A DNA stretch of 64,000 bases from Nakamurella multipartita DSM 44233 (GCF_000024365.1 NC_013235.1:2170001-2234000), one strand, 5' to 3'; shown: positions 9,732-19,018, counted from the stretch's first letter. Notes: generated by a model from the sequence alone, not told the origin. Program-made: numbers and translations.

Positions 9732-10413
9732 ACCCGCCTTGACCCCTAGCTTTCACCATGCGTACCGCTATCTCCACCCGAAGTGCCGGCTCAACCTAGC
9801 TCCGCGTTCATAAGCTGTCGTCAGCATGGGGTCAGCGAACGAAGTGAAGGGCATGGTTATACGGCGGCCGCCACTCGCCGCTTTCCCCGCCCGACGAAGG
9901 CATATCTCCTGGTCAGTGGCGACCGCAATCGCTCGGCCGGTCACGGACCGTGTCCCGGACGCAGCATTCCCAGCCTAATCAAGCGGAGGTCATGACCCTC
10001 AACACGGGCGGCCGGAACTGCTACCTCAATACCGCTCCCAGATGCTTCAAGGGCCGCCGCCCACGAGAGGGTCGAGTGATCGGCACGGGTACCCGCCTCA
10101 TCGGCCGTTGCACCGTTGGTCGGACTACCCTCGTCGTTGGGGCCGGACCGTCCCGGTGGGCCCGAGCCGCTCTTGGGGGCCAATCGTGCCGGTGCATCCG
10201 GGGGTCGGGCGCACGGGGGCCCCCGTCGCACCTCCCTGGACGTATGTGGCAGCCAGCGCAGATCGTCGGTCGGACTGCCAGATCGATTCGCCGAGGCCCA
10301 ACAAAGGGGATTTTTCGTTGGACCTTCCTCGCCGTTGTAATCTTGCAGATCACGAAGAATTGCCGAATTGCTTCGGCTGTATTGCTTCTCCGTTTTGAGG
10401 CGAGCCTGAAGCG
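9732..10413. other. Intergenic stretch without recognisable gene
   Basis: About 680 bases between the helicase start and the integrase stop. Short open frames exist on both strands but none shows a ribosome site with a plausible protein. No repeat array, tRNA or strong hairpin was seen. Promoter elements for the leftward helicase operon should lie in the first 100 bases but none stands out. Confidence 0.5.
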
Positions 10414-11766
10414 TCAGAGAATTTCTCGGACCAAGGCCGGGCCACGCGCTTCGCGGTTCTGATAGACATCCATCGTCACGGACGGCCGAGAGTGGCCTAG
10501 TTGATCCGCGATCTGTCGTGGCGTGAATCCGACCTTGTCGAGTTCGGTGGCGACCATCTTCCGGAAGGACCGGCCTGTCACCCCTACGTGCCCGAGTCGA
10601 TCCAGTTCAGTCCGGATCACGCCGGTGATGTTGCTGATCCAGTAGGGGGTCTCCGCCCGATCGCTCTTCGGTAGACGTGCTGACGGAAAGACGAGGTTCG
10701 AGTCTGTACGTGCCTTGGCCAGCCTCCCCTGCAGCATCGTCACCACGGCCGGCGGAAGCGCCAGTCGGCGGACCCCGGCGCGAGTCTTTGTCTGGAGCTG
10801 GCGGCGGCCGGCGCCGTTGACCGTGGCGTTGATCAGTGCCGTTGGTTCTTCGCTGTCGAGGTCCAGCTGAGCCCAAGTCAGAGCGATCGCCTCGCCGGTT
10901 CGGCAACCGGTGCCAGCCATGAACGTCAGGATGTCGGGCAAGTCCGTCTTGCTGGTCTTCTCGTCGGCCTTGAGGTCGGCGATGATCTGCGCGGCCTGGG
11001 CCTTGGTGATGGGCACTGTGGGCGCGGTCGGCGACTTCGTTCCGCGCTCGACCCGCTGGGAGAGGATCGCGAACGTGCCGTTGGTCGTCGGCGCGCTCGC
11101 CCCGTTGGCGACCGCGTACGTCAGAGCTTGGCGCAGGATTCCGCGGCAGGTCTTGGCGACGGCCGGCGTCAGGGATGCCAGGAACAGGGTGACGACCCTT
11201 GGAGTGACGCGATCGAGCGACACGGACCCGAGTGAAGCGGTGCCCACCTGGCGGCCCTTGATCGTCTTGTCGATCGCGTGTCGGTAGCGAAGGACGGTGC
11301 CGACGGCCCGGGCGTCCGTGGTGACAGGATCGGCAATCCAGGCGTTTAGAACCTCGCCGAGGGTGGAGTCGTTGGTGAACGCGGTGACCCGACCACTCTC
11401 GGTGGCCAGCGCCTCCGCGAGCCGATCACCGGTCGACGGGCTCATCCTCTGGGAGAGCCGCTCGATCGCCTCGTCCTTGGTCTTGCCCCGTGACTGGAAC
11501 CGGGTGCGGCCCTGATCGGTGCGGACGTACGCCTCGGCCGTCCAGAACGCCACGGCCGTGCGTTTGCTGTCCGCCTTGTGGTCCGCGGTCGCCTTGAGCC
11601 GCCGGCGACGCTCCTTGCCGGTCACGCGGTCGATCACCCAGGCCGTGGTCGTGATCTCGCCGTGCGTCCCCGCCTGGAGCGGGTTGCGCCCGCGGTTCCA
11701 CCGGCGGCGATCGGTCGACTCAGCGGCCGCCTTGTTCGCCACTTGACTCGCCACTTGATTCGCCAT
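10414..11766 (-). CDS. Tyrosine recombinase / phage-type integrase
   Basis: Taken from ATG 11766 (MANQVASQVANKAA) it has 450 residues; a longer frame from 11841 is possible. The N-terminal arm-binding and SAM-like domains cover roughly residues 30-210. In the catalytic domain the first Arg is in GTGCRTGEA, a Lys in QTKTRAGVRRL, a divergent box II in GRSFRK near residue 398 (usually HxxR), LGHS near 424 and the nucleophile in MDVYQNR near residue 435. It should catalyse integration and excision of the element between tRNA attachment sites. Its 5' end lies about 130 bases from a tRNA-like 3' end, which is the expected geometry. The frame is intact. Confidence 0.92.
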   Translation of the reverse strand: MANQVASQVANKAAAESTDRRRWNRGRNPLQAGTHGEITTTAWVIDRVTGKERRRRLKATADHKADSKRTAVAFWTAEAYVRTDQGRTRFQSRGKTKDEAIERLSQRMSPSTGDRLAEALATESGRVTAFTNDSTLGEVLNAWIADPVTTDARAVGTVLRYRHAIDKTIKGRQVGTASLGSVSLDRVTPRVVTLFLASLTPAVAKTCRGILRQALTYAVANGASAPTTNGTFAILSQRVERGTKSPTAPTVPITKAQAAQIIADLKADEKTSKTDLPDILTFMAGTGCRTGEAIALTWAQLDLDSEEPTALINATVNGAGRRQLQTKTRAGVRRLALPPAVVTMLQGRLAKARTDSNLVFPSARLPKSDRAETPYWISNITGVIRTELDRLGHVGVTGRSFRKMVATELDKVGFTPRQIADQLGHSRPSVTMDVYQNREARGPALVREIL

Positions 11767-11895
11767 TTGGTCCCTGACTTCCGATGATGATCGCTGACCC
11801 GGTCTGAGGCCCCTTGTGAAAAGAGTGCCTCTGACCTGCATGAACGATACTCATCGACCTTCACGGCAGGCAACCCGATATACTGCGGTTCGAGC

Positions 11896-11943
11896 GCAAC
11901 TCGCAAACCGTCAGGTCGAGGGTTCGAGCCCCTCTCGCCCTAC
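11896..11943 (+). other. tRNA-like 3' end, probable attachment site at the right edge of the island
   Basis: CAACTCGCAAACCGTCAGGT is followed by a perfect T arm (GAGGG TTCGAGC CCCTC, 11918-11934) and the acceptor-like TCGCCCT. A complementary 5' acceptor strand is absent upstream, so only the 3' part is present. I could not assign the amino acid. It sits just before the integrase start codon side and just before ordinary chromosomal genes begin, so it likely marks the junction of the element with the chromosome. Confidence 0.65.
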
Positions 11944-12124
11944 GTCTGATCCGCCAAGTAATCGCGTCAATCGAAGCGGCCGCTAATTTGCCGGTGCAGG
12001 CCTATGCCGTCGCAGCCCCACCACAGCGACGGACAGCTGGACCGCTCCCACCCCGATCGCTGTTGGACTAAAACTTCGGGAGAAGTCCTGAACCACTGCC
12101 GCCTGCGGCACTAGTGTCATTTTC

Positions 12125-13147
12125 ATGAGCTGTCTCGCGTTCGTCGCGAATGCCACCGATGGCACGGTGACCACATTTTCGCTGGACGACGACGCCGTCC
12201 TTCGGCGGCTGGCGGTCAGCGAGATCGGGCCGGGTTGTTCCTCCCTGGTCGTGAACGCCGAGCGGCGGCAGCTCCATGCGTCGGTGAAGGGCGATCCGCC
12301 GGCCATCGTGACGTGCCGGATCGGCGACGACGGCCGCCTGGTGCCGGTCTCGCGGGGTCAGGTCGAATCGTCAGTGAGCTACCTCGCGCTGAGTCCCGAC
12401 GGGGGCACGATGCTGGCGGCCTCCTATGGGGGCGGATTCGGCATCTCGATGCCGGTCCACGACTCGGGTGTCGGTGAGGTGGTGTCCCGGATCGACCTTC
12501 CCCACATGCACTCGTGCGCGGTCGGGCCCGAGGGAAGGACCGCCTACTTCGTCTCCCTCGGAGCGGACCTGATCGCGCAGTGTGCCCTGGACGGTGCAAC
12601 CCTGACCCCGCTCGATCCGCCGACCGCGGCGGCCCCGACCGGATCCGGGCCGCGGCACCTCGTCCTGACCCGCGACGGGGCGCATGTCTATGTGATGACC
12701 GAGTTCTCGGGCGACGTGCTGCACTACTCGCGCTCGGACCAGGGCGTTCTCGCTCTGGTCGGGCAGGCGGCGGCGTTCGCTCCGGATCGCGGGCTCCGGC
12801 ACAGCCGCTTGGGCGCGGACCCGATCGCCGACCACCTCATCTGGGGCGCCGATCTGCATCTGTCGCTCGACGAACGCACGTGTTGGGCCAGCGAGCGGTC
12901 GGAGTCGACACTGGCCACGCTCAGGATCGACGCCGACGGTACCCCGCATCCGGCCGAGCGGTTCACCCCCGCCGAGAAGCAGCCTCGGGGATTCGCGGTC
13001 TCACCGGATGGCCGGTATCTGCTGTGCGCCGGCGAGAAGTCGACCACCGTCTCGCTTTTCCGGATCACTCCCGACGGCGGCCTGGCCGCCAGTGGGCAGT
13101 TCGAGACCGGCCGCGGCGCCAACTGGGTGCGGTTCCTGTCCGCCTGA
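12125..13147 (+). CDS. Lactonase family protein (6-phosphogluconolactonase / YbhE-like beta-propeller)
   Basis: A protein of 340 residues without signal peptide, close to the usual length of seven-bladed lactonases. Blade repeats are visible as ALSPDGGTMLAASYG, GPEGRTAYFVS, GPRHLVLTRDGAHVYVMTE, LSLDERTCWASER and GFAVSPDGRYLLCAGEKS. The ending RGANWVRF is typical. Members hydrolyse 6-phosphogluconolactone in the pentose phosphate route or related lactones; substrate cannot be told from sequence. It is the first ordinary chromosomal gene to the right of the island. Confidence 0.85.
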   Translation: MSCLAFVANATDGTVTTFSLDDDAVLRRLAVSEIGPGCSSLVVNAERRQLHASVKGDPPAIVTCRIGDDGRLVPVSRGQVESSVSYLALSPDGGTMLAASYGGGFGISMPVHDSGVGEVVSRIDLPHMHSCAVGPEGRTAYFVSLGADLIAQCALDGATLTPLDPPTAAAPTGSGPRHLVLTRDGAHVYVMTEFSGDVLHYSRSDQGVLALVGQAAAFAPDRGLRHSRLGADPIADHLIWGADLHLSLDERTCWASERSESTLATLRIDADGTPHPAERFTPAEKQPRGFAVSPDGRYLLCAGEKSTTVSLFRITPDGGLAASGQFETGRGANWVRFLSA

Positions 13148-13248
13148 AACCGGCCCGCTCGGGTCAGGCTGGCCCGGACGCGTTTGATCGTCCACCGGAC
13201 CGGGGACCCGGAGAACGACTCAGCCGACCACCAGAATGGGATCACCCG

Positions 13249-13425
13249 ATGACCACTGCGACCCCCGAGCCGGATCCGGCCACCAACCAGACCGAGCCAG
13301 CGGCCTCCGAGGCGGTGGACCAGGAGCGCTTCACCGAACGCGGCGAGGAGGCCGAAACCGCGGCCTTCGAGGACGAGGGTGCTTACAGCGGCGGAGATTT
13401 CGCCGGCGGCTCGGCAGCAACCTGA
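13249..13425 (+). CDS. Small acidic hypothetical protein, 58 residues
   Basis: Begins MTTATPEPDPATNQTEPAA and ends GGDFAGGSAAT. It is rich in Glu, Ala, Thr and Pro with no hydrophobic stretch, so it is probably disordered and soluble. The start follows CCAGAATGGGATCACCCG. It lies 100 bases after the lactonase and 90 before the esterase, all on the plus strand. I do not recognise a family; composition agrees with real coding sequence but the assignment is tentative. Confidence 0.5.
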   Translation: MTTATPEPDPATNQTEPAASEAVDQERFTERGEEAETAAFEDEGAYSGGDFAGGSAAT

Positions 13426-13514
13426 ACCCGAGCCTGAGGCGACCGCCAGCGGGCCGCCGGCCGCGGGGAACGAGACCGGGCCCGCCCCACGACGCGATCA
13501 TTACCCTGGCTGGC

Positions 13515-14189
13515 ATGCCCACCGCCGCTGAGCTGCCCCGACACGAGGTCCGGTGGTTGGGCGCTCCCCGGCCGGACGACCCCACGGTGCCCACGCTGGT
13601 CCTGCTGCACGGCTACGGATCTAGCGAGGCGGATCTGATCGCGCTGGTGCCCGCGCTCGGCCTGTTCCTGCCCTCGGTGTCGGCCCGGTTGCTGTCCATC
13701 CGCGGCTCCCACCCGGCCCCGGGGCGGCGCGGCTACGCCTGGTTTCCCGGCCCGCTGATGTCCCAGCCGCCGCTGGCCGACATCGGGCGCACGGGCGACG
13801 GTATCGCCGCCGTCATCCGGCGTTACACCACCTCGGCCCTGCTCGTGGGGTTCTCCCAGGGCATGGCGGCCGCGATCACCACCATGCGGCGACACCCCGA
13901 CCTGGTCCGCGGGCTCGTCGGGCTCAGCGGCTACCTGTACGACGACGCCCATCCGGGCGATCACCAGCTCGGTGTGATGGCGTCGTCGGGCCACGGCATC
14001 CCGGCCTTCGTCGGCTATGACCCGGCCGACCCGCGGGTTCCGGCCGTCGCGCTCCAGCACGCCGTGAGCTTCCTGCGGGCGCACACGGCGCTGGAGGAAC
14101 GCACCTACCCGGGGATGGGACACAGCATCTCGATGCCCGAGATCACCGACGTGGCGGCATTTCTGCGCCGTCAGCTCACCCCGGGCTGA
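13515..14189 (+). CDS. Alpha/beta hydrolase, phospholipase/carboxylesterase type
   Basis: A protein of 224 residues from ATG 13515. LVLLHGYGSSEADL gives the oxyanion region, LVGFSQGMAAA is the nucleophile elbow (GxSxG, Ser near residue 116), the acid is probably in VGYDPADPRVP and GMGHSISMPE carries the catalytic His near the end. Size and motif spacing match the YpfH/LypA carboxylesterase group, cytosolic enzymes on short acyl esters. No signal peptide. The gene is followed convergently by the 14203 gene after 13 bases. Confidence 0.85.
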   Translation: MPTAAELPRHEVRWLGAPRPDDPTVPTLVLLHGYGSSEADLIALVPALGLFLPSVSARLLSIRGSHPAPGRRGYAWFPGPLMSQPPLADIGRTGDGIAAVIRRYTTSALLVGFSQGMAAAITTMRRHPDLVRGLVGLSGYLYDDAHPGDHQLGVMASSGHGIPAFVGYDPADPRVPAVALQHAVSFLRAHTALEERTYPGMGHSISMPEITDVAAFLRRQLTPG

Positions 14190-14202
14190 CCTCGGGTGGC
14201 GA

Positions 14203-15013
14203 TCAGCGATCCTCCAGCGCCCGCTCCAGATGCCCGCGCAGGACGGTGATCGACCCGCCGATCCGCTGCGCGATGTCGATCACCTCCGCGGACCGACGTC
14301 GGTCCGGGGCCACCGCGAGCCGCTGGACGGCCTCGGCCAGCCGGTCGCAGGCCTCACTCAGGCGGGTGGCCGCGACGGCGTTCCAGGCCGCCGCCACCGC
14401 ATGCTCGGCGGGTGCCGCCGAGGTGGGTGGGCCGACGGCCACCACCGGCATCGACAGGGTGTGCGCGAGCAGGCCGGGTGTCCCGGCCCGGGTGGCCCGG
14501 CGGACCATCAGCGTCATGCCCGCCGGCTCCAGCGGCGGGATGCCGAACTGGCGGGCGTGCCGGTCGATCGTCGGCCCCAGCGCCCACAGGATCGCCGTGA
14601 GCGCGTCGACCGCGTGGTCGCAGATGGGCACGAACACGCCCACCGGCTGGCCGTCCTGGGGTTCGACCGGTTCGATCACCGAGGCGGACAGGACCAGGGC
14701 CAGCACGTCGAACGAATACCCCCACGCCGCCCCGGGGGGTGGCGGAGGTGGCGGCGGTGGACCGCACCACGCGGCGGGCGCCGGACCGCCGACCGCCGCC
14801 GGCAGGGTGGCGGGCCAGGGTCCCGGCGGCCCGGTCGGGCCGCCGGCCGGTGGCGCGGCGACGTTCCCGGGGAACGGCGGCAGCGACCACCCCGGTGGCG
14901 GCAGGAGGGCCGGCCCGTCGAGGTCGCGACGCAGTTCGGTCAGCGCCGCGCGGTGAGAGTGGACCCACGCGGGAGGCGCCGGCTGGTCGAGAACGGCGGC
15001 GCACCAGCGTCAT
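14203..15013 (-). CDS. Proline-rich hypothetical protein, downstream partner of a kinase-like gene
   Basis: The C-terminal 167 residues from GTG 14706 are clearly open: LALVLSASVIEP to GHLERALEDR. The same frame stays open and looks coding back to 15009 (AWVHSHRAALTELRRDLDGP, LLPPPGWSLPPFPGN, then nine consecutive prolines before GAAWGYSFDV). However, it has no ATG, GTG or TTG in that stretch. An ATG at 15011-15013 overlaps the stop of the upstream gene as ATGA but is one frame off. Loss or gain of one base near 14990-15005 would join it. So either the gene is frameshifted at its start or translation begins at 14706. No known family recognised. It probably works with the upstream kinase-like protein. 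Confidence 0.6.
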
Positions 15014-16119
15014 CCCGGGTGACCGGCCTCGGCGGCGGTCGGCAGGTAGCGAAGGATCGTCGCGCACGCGGCCACGTCGGCCGCCGGTCCCCGCCAGGCC
15101 CGCGGGTTGTAGGCGGGGGTCAGTCCGAACAGCTGCGGGTCGGGGAAACGAGGGGCCGGGTCGCACATCCGCACGACGCCGTCGGCCAGGAACACGTGCT
15201 CGGGTTTGACATCGCCGTGCGCGTCGAACGTTTCGCGGTCGACCGCGTCGGCCAGCGCCGTCAGGACGGCCAGCACGTCGGCGGGGGAGCGCGGCGGCTG
15301 ACCGGCCAGGCGTTCCATGACCAGGACGTCCAGACCGGACGGATCGTGCGGCCACAGCCCCAGCGAGCGCGGCAGCAGGCGCCCGCCGTCGCGCTCCAGG
15401 ATCTGCGCCTCCTGCCGCAGCACCGATGCGGTCAGCTCGGGACCGATCTCGATCGATCGGGACCCGCCGGGATCGGCGCGGAACACCTGGGCCGCCAGAT
15501 GGGCCGGGCGCCGCCCGGCCGGTGTGTCCAGCCACATCTCGGTCCGGTTCCCCCCGCCCCGGGGCAGCGGCGCCTTGGCCACCAGTGGCCGTCCGTCCAG
15601 GTCGGTGGCCGCCATCACCTGGCCGAATCCACCCCCGGACAGCCCGGGCAGCAGCGGCTCGTGCAGCCGGTAGGGGCCGGCGCTGCCCATCGCCGAGGGC
15701 GGCGCCAGGCTCCGCCGGGATCCCACCTGCCCCCGCTCGACCTCAAGCAGGAGCTCGTCCTCCCAGACACTGTCGAAGCCAGAATGCACGTGCCGCACCT
15801 GGTTGCCGCGGGCCAGCCGGAGGCGGCCGGTGACGAAGTCCGCCGCCAGCGGCAGCTCCATCCCGCGGAGCACGGCCGACCCGTGGATCGTCTGGGTGCC
15901 CGAACCCAACCCCCGCACCGTCGCGGTGACGGCGTCCAGGAAGAGCCGGCCGTCCGGGTCGACCCGCCAGGTCGCCAGGTACCCGCGCACGTTCGCGGTG
16001 TCCGGCGCCACGAACCGCCTGGCCAGCCCGTTCCTGGCCAGCAGCGCGTCCAGCGGCGTGCCCAGCAGCAGCCACCCCTGGCCGTCGAGCAGGATCGTGT
16101 CCGGGGTCTGCGCGGTCAT
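15010..16119 (-). CDS. Protein-kinase-like protein with a novel N-terminal domain
   Basis: Start ATG 16119 is set by GGAGGTCGGG seven bases upstream; 369 residues. Residues 1-140 form an unrecognised, beta-rich looking domain (ILLDGQGWLLLGTPLD). From about 155 it shows a kinase fold: glycine loop GGGFGQVMAATD, lysine in LVAKAPL, then the catalytic loop HGDVKPEHVFL near residue 301 (HRDLKPxN pattern) and CDP in place of DFG near 319. Asn of the loop is replaced by His, so activity is uncertain; it could be an atypical kinase or pseudokinase. The protein ends soon after, lacking most of the C-lobe helices. It overlaps the next gene by ATGA. Confidence 0.68.
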   Translation of the reverse strand: MTAQTPDTILLDGQGWLLLGTPLDALLARNGLARRFVAPDTANVRGYLATWRVDPDGRLFLDAVTATVRGLGSGTQTIHGSAVLRGMELPLAADFVTGRLRLARGNQVRHVHSGFDSVWEDELLLEVERGQVGSRRSLAPPSAMGSAGPYRLHEPLLPGLSGGGFGQVMAATDLDGRPLVAKAPLPRGGGNRTEMWLDTPAGRRPAHLAAQVFRADPGGSRSIEIGPELTASVLRQEAQILERDGGRLLPRSLGLWPHDPSGLDVLVMERLAGQPPRSPADVLAVLTALADAVDRETFDAHGDVKPEHVFLADGVVRMCDPAPRFPDPQLFGLTPAYNPRAWRGPAADVAACATILRYLPTAAEAGHPG

Positions 16120-16249
16120 CGTCCCGACCTCCGGCCGGCCGACCGACCCGACCACGCCACCGGCCCGCCGGCCGTCCGGTTGAGCATGGGCCGCATCTTC
16201 GCAAAGGTGACGGGGGAGCGCAGCCCGACCGCCGACCCAGGGAGATCCG

Positions 16250-17179
16250 ATGGCGCACGACGAGACCGAGTGGGACCGGTACCTGCCCGATCCGGCCGTC
16301 GACTACCGCGCGGTGGCCGGGACCCCCGTCCGGGTCGGACCCGAGGCGGACAACCAGATTCCGCTGCAGCTGGCCGGCGGTCCCACCCTGTTCGTCGGCG
16401 TCGACCGGACCGAGGACCCCCGGGCGCCCGGCACCGTGGTGGAGTTGCAGCTGGACTGGACCCGGCTGCCGGGGCCACCGGCGGCCGGCATCACCCCGCT
16501 GCTTGTCGCGTGGACCCCGGGCGGCGGCGTCCTGCAGCTGGCGCCGGAGGAACCCGACGCGCTGGAGGTCGCGCCGGGGATGCGGATCCTCGGCGGGCCG
16601 GAGCTGGTGCTGCGGGTGCCCCCAGCGCAGGCCCGCACGTGGATCGCGCGCCTGCTGGCCCTGCCGCGACGGGACGTGCTCGACCGCCGCGCCGAGCAGC
16701 TGGTCTGGCTCGGCGACCTGGATCATGCGGGGCGCCTGGTGCTGCAGCGGATCACCCGCACCGGTCGCGGCCTCGTCGTCGAACCCGCCGGGACCGCCGA
16801 GGCCGACCGGCTGGCCCCGCCCTCCGCATTCGCCGGCCTCGACCCGCTGCTGCGGGCCCGGTTCGCCGGCTCCACCCGGGTCTACGGCCCGCAGGGGCAC
16901 CTGTCGGCCGAGCTCTACGCGGTCGAGCGCGAGCGTGGCCCGGACGGCACTGAGCAGGCGATCGATCGGGTGCGGGCCATGGCCGGTCGGTGGGGCCGGC
17001 CGGACTTCACCGCCGGCAGCCCGACCTGGCGGAACGGCGTCGGCGCGAGCCGGTGGTGGATGACGGTGCACGAGTCGCCGGCCGGCTGCCCGATCCCCCT
17101 GGAGGTGCCCGAACTGGCCGGAGCCGCCTGCTGGGTGGAAAGCGGCCGTCTGCTCCCGTCCCCACCCGGGGCCGGGTAG
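16250..17179 (+). CDS. Hypothetical protein, 309 residues
   Basis: Preceded by AGGGAGATCCG, it begins MAHDETEWDRYLPDP and ends LLPSPPGAG. There is no signal peptide and no membrane segment. Repeated beta-type segments (PLQLAGGPTLFVGVD, VVELQLDWTRLPGPP, LLVAWTPGGGVLQL) suggest a beta-sandwich or barrel in the first half; the second half has short helices and Trp-rich segments such as SRWWMTVHES. I do not recognise the family. It is divergent from the kinase-like gene and shares its 130-base upstream region, which suggests a related role. An IS1182 element follows 41 bases after its stop. Confidence 0.65.
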   Translation: MAHDETEWDRYLPDPAVDYRAVAGTPVRVGPEADNQIPLQLAGGPTLFVGVDRTEDPRAPGTVVELQLDWTRLPGPPAAGITPLLVAWTPGGGVLQLAPEEPDALEVAPGMRILGGPELVLRVPPAQARTWIARLLALPRRDVLDRRAEQLVWLGDLDHAGRLVLQRITRTGRGLVVEPAGTAEADRLAPPSAFAGLDPLLRARFAGSTRVYGPQGHLSAELYAVERERGPDGTEQAIDRVRAMAGRWGRPDFTAGSPTWRNGVGASRWWMTVHESPAGCPIPLEVPELAGAACWVESGRLLPSPPGAG

Positions 17180-17220
17180 GCCGGCCCGCCGGGGGCCGGG
17201 ATCGGGCGCCGGCCCGCTAG

Positions 17221-19018
17221 GACGCTCCTGAATTATCCGTATGTCGGCCCCTGTTGATCTTGTGGGTTCGGGATGATCTTGGTGTGCAGGGTCGGTCGCG
17301 GGATCAGCGTGAGTTGTTGGATGCCGAGTCGGTAGTCGGTGGGCTGCTCAAGCCGGGCAGCGTGTTCGCGTTTCTGGCCGCGCACCGTCGGGAGGTGTTC
17401 CCGGACGGCATGTTCGCGGATCTGTTTCCGTCGGGTCGGGGCCGCCCGTCAGTGCCGGCCGACGTGATGGCGTCGGTGATTGTGCTGCAGGCTCTGCACG
17501 GCCTGTCCGACGCGGACACGGTGGACTCGGTGACGTTCGATCTGCGGTGGAAGGCAGCGTGCGGGTTACCGGTGACCGCTGCGGCGTTCCATGCCACGAC
17601 ATTGACGTACTGGCGGCGTCGGCTGGCCGCTTCGCAGTCGCCGAACCGGATCTTCGACGCGGTCCGCCAGGTCGTGGACCAGACCGGGGTGCTGGCTGGA
17701 AAGAGCAGGCGAGCGTTGGATTCCACGATCCTGGACGACGCGGTCGCCACCCAGGACACGGTCACCCAGTTGATCGCGGCGATCCGCCGGGTCCGCCGCG
17801 AGGTACCCGGCGCCGCCGAGGTCGTCGGCGAGCACTGCTCGGCTCACGACTATGACGACCCGGGCAAACCGGCGATCGCCTGGAACGATCAGCAGGCCCG
17901 CGAGGCCCTTGTCGATGCGCTGGTCACCGACGCGCATCGGGTGCTGGGACACCTGCCCGACCAGGAGCTCGGACCGAAGGCGGCGGACGCGGTCGCCCTC
18001 TTGGCGTTGGTCGCCGGGCAGGACGTGGAACCGGTCGAGGGCTCGGACGGCACCGACGGACGGTGGCGGATCGCGCAGCGGGTCGCCCCGGACCGGGTGA
18101 TCTCCACCGTGGACCCGGAGGCGCGGCACGCCCACAAGACCGTCCACCGGCGGCAGGACGGGTTCAAGGCACACATCGCGGTCGAACCCGACACCGGTCT
18201 GGTCACCGCCTGCGCGGTGACCATGGCCAGCGGACGCGGCAACAGCGACGCCGAGGTTGGACCCACCTTGCTGGCACAGGAGACCGAAAAGCTGCACGTG
18301 CTGGCCGATTCGGCGTACGGATCGGGATCCGCGCGGGCCGAACTGGACCATGCCGGGCACATCGCGTTGATCAAGCCGTTCCCGCTGCGGTCGGCCGTGC
18401 CGGGCGGGTTCACCCTGGACGACTTCACCGTCGACCCCGAGGCCAGGACGGCCACCTGCCCGAACGGGGTGACCCGGTCGATCACCGCGCAATGGTCCGT
18501 CACCTTCGGAGCGGCTTGCCGCGGCTGCCCGCTCCGGGCCCAATGCACGACCAGCGACGCCGGTCGATCGCTGAAGCTGACCGAGTACGAAAGCCTGCTC
18601 AGGGCGGCCCGTCGACAAGCGGAAACCGAGGACTTCCAACAGGTCTACCGACGGCACCGGCCGATGGTCGAACGATCGATCTCCTGGCTGGTCCGCGGCA
18701 ACCGCAAAGTCCGCTACCGCGGCGTCGCCAAGAACGACCACTGGTGGCACCACCGCGCCGCTGCGATCAACCTCAGGCGAATGCTCACCCTCGGGCTGAC
18801 GCGGGTGAGCGGGACGTGGACCATTGCACCGGCCTGACCGGCCGGCACGAGACCTCACCGGGCCGTGAGCAACGGCCCGTCCCTCCGATCAGTCAGGAGA
18901 ATCATCCAGGGCCGGGCGACGACTCAGGACCACGCCTGACAGCCCGATCACGCGCGAACGCTCCCACTGTCCCAAAGCGAACTCCCGAACCCACAAGTGA
19001 CCGTTATTCAGGAGCGTC
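17221..19018 (+). mobile_element. IS1182-family insertion sequence, complete
   Basis: The element is 1798 bp with perfect 13-base terminal inverted repeats GACGCTCCTGAAT (17221-17233, and inverted at 19006-19018). It is flanked on both sides by CTAG (17217-17220 and 19019-19022), the palindromic four-base target seen with members of this family. It lies between two chromosomal genes and breaks none visibly. One intact transposase gene fills it. Confidence 0.92.
17284..18837 (+). CDS. IS1182-family transposase
   Basis: From GTG 17284 the protein has 517 residues; an upstream TTG at 17254 gives 527. The N-terminus QGRSRDQRELLDAESVVG and SVFAFLAAHRREVFP is typical. DDE residues are likely in the ALDSTILDD segment, the VLADSAYGS segment and ERSISWLVRGNRKVRYRG near the end. 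A cysteine cluster CRGCPLRAQC sits near residue 430. It catalyses transposition of the surrounding element. The frame is complete, so the copy may be active. Confidence 0.93.
   Translation: MQGRSRDQRELLDAESVVGGLLKPGSVFAFLAAHRREVFPDGMFADLFPSGRGRPSVPADVMASVIVLQALHGLSDADTVDSVTFDLRWKAACGLPVTAAAFHATTLTYWRRRLAASQSPNRIFDAVRQVVDQTGVLAGKSRRALDSTILDDAVATQDTVTQLIAAIRRVRREVPGAAEVVGEHCSAHDYDDPGKPAIAWNDQQAREALVDALVTDAHRVLGHLPDQELGPKAADAVALLALVAGQDVEPVEGSDGTDGRWRIAQRVAPDRVISTVDPEARHAHKTVHRRQDGFKAHIAVEPDTGLVTACAVTMASGRGNSDAEVGPTLLAQETEKLHVLADSAYGSGSARAELDHAGHIALIKPFPLRSAVPGGFTLDDFTVDPEARTATCPNGVTRSITAQWSVTFGAACRGCPLRAQCTTSDAGRSLKLTEYESLLRAARRQAETEDFQQVYRRHRPMVERSISWLVRGNRKVRYRGVAKNDHWWHHRAAAINLRRMLTLGLTRVSGTWTIAPA

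Noticed and set aside
12070..12100. TTCGGGAGAAGTCCTGAA, reminiscent of the full DosR palindrome
   Set aside because: The arms are two bases too close and the core GGGAC is incomplete; it also precedes a lactonase gene outside the dormancy cluster.
14230..16953. A 907-codon plus-strand frame over the kinase-like and proline-rich genes
   Set aside because: Arg/Gly/Pro-rich translation without domains, opposite to genes with clear motifs and ribosome sites.
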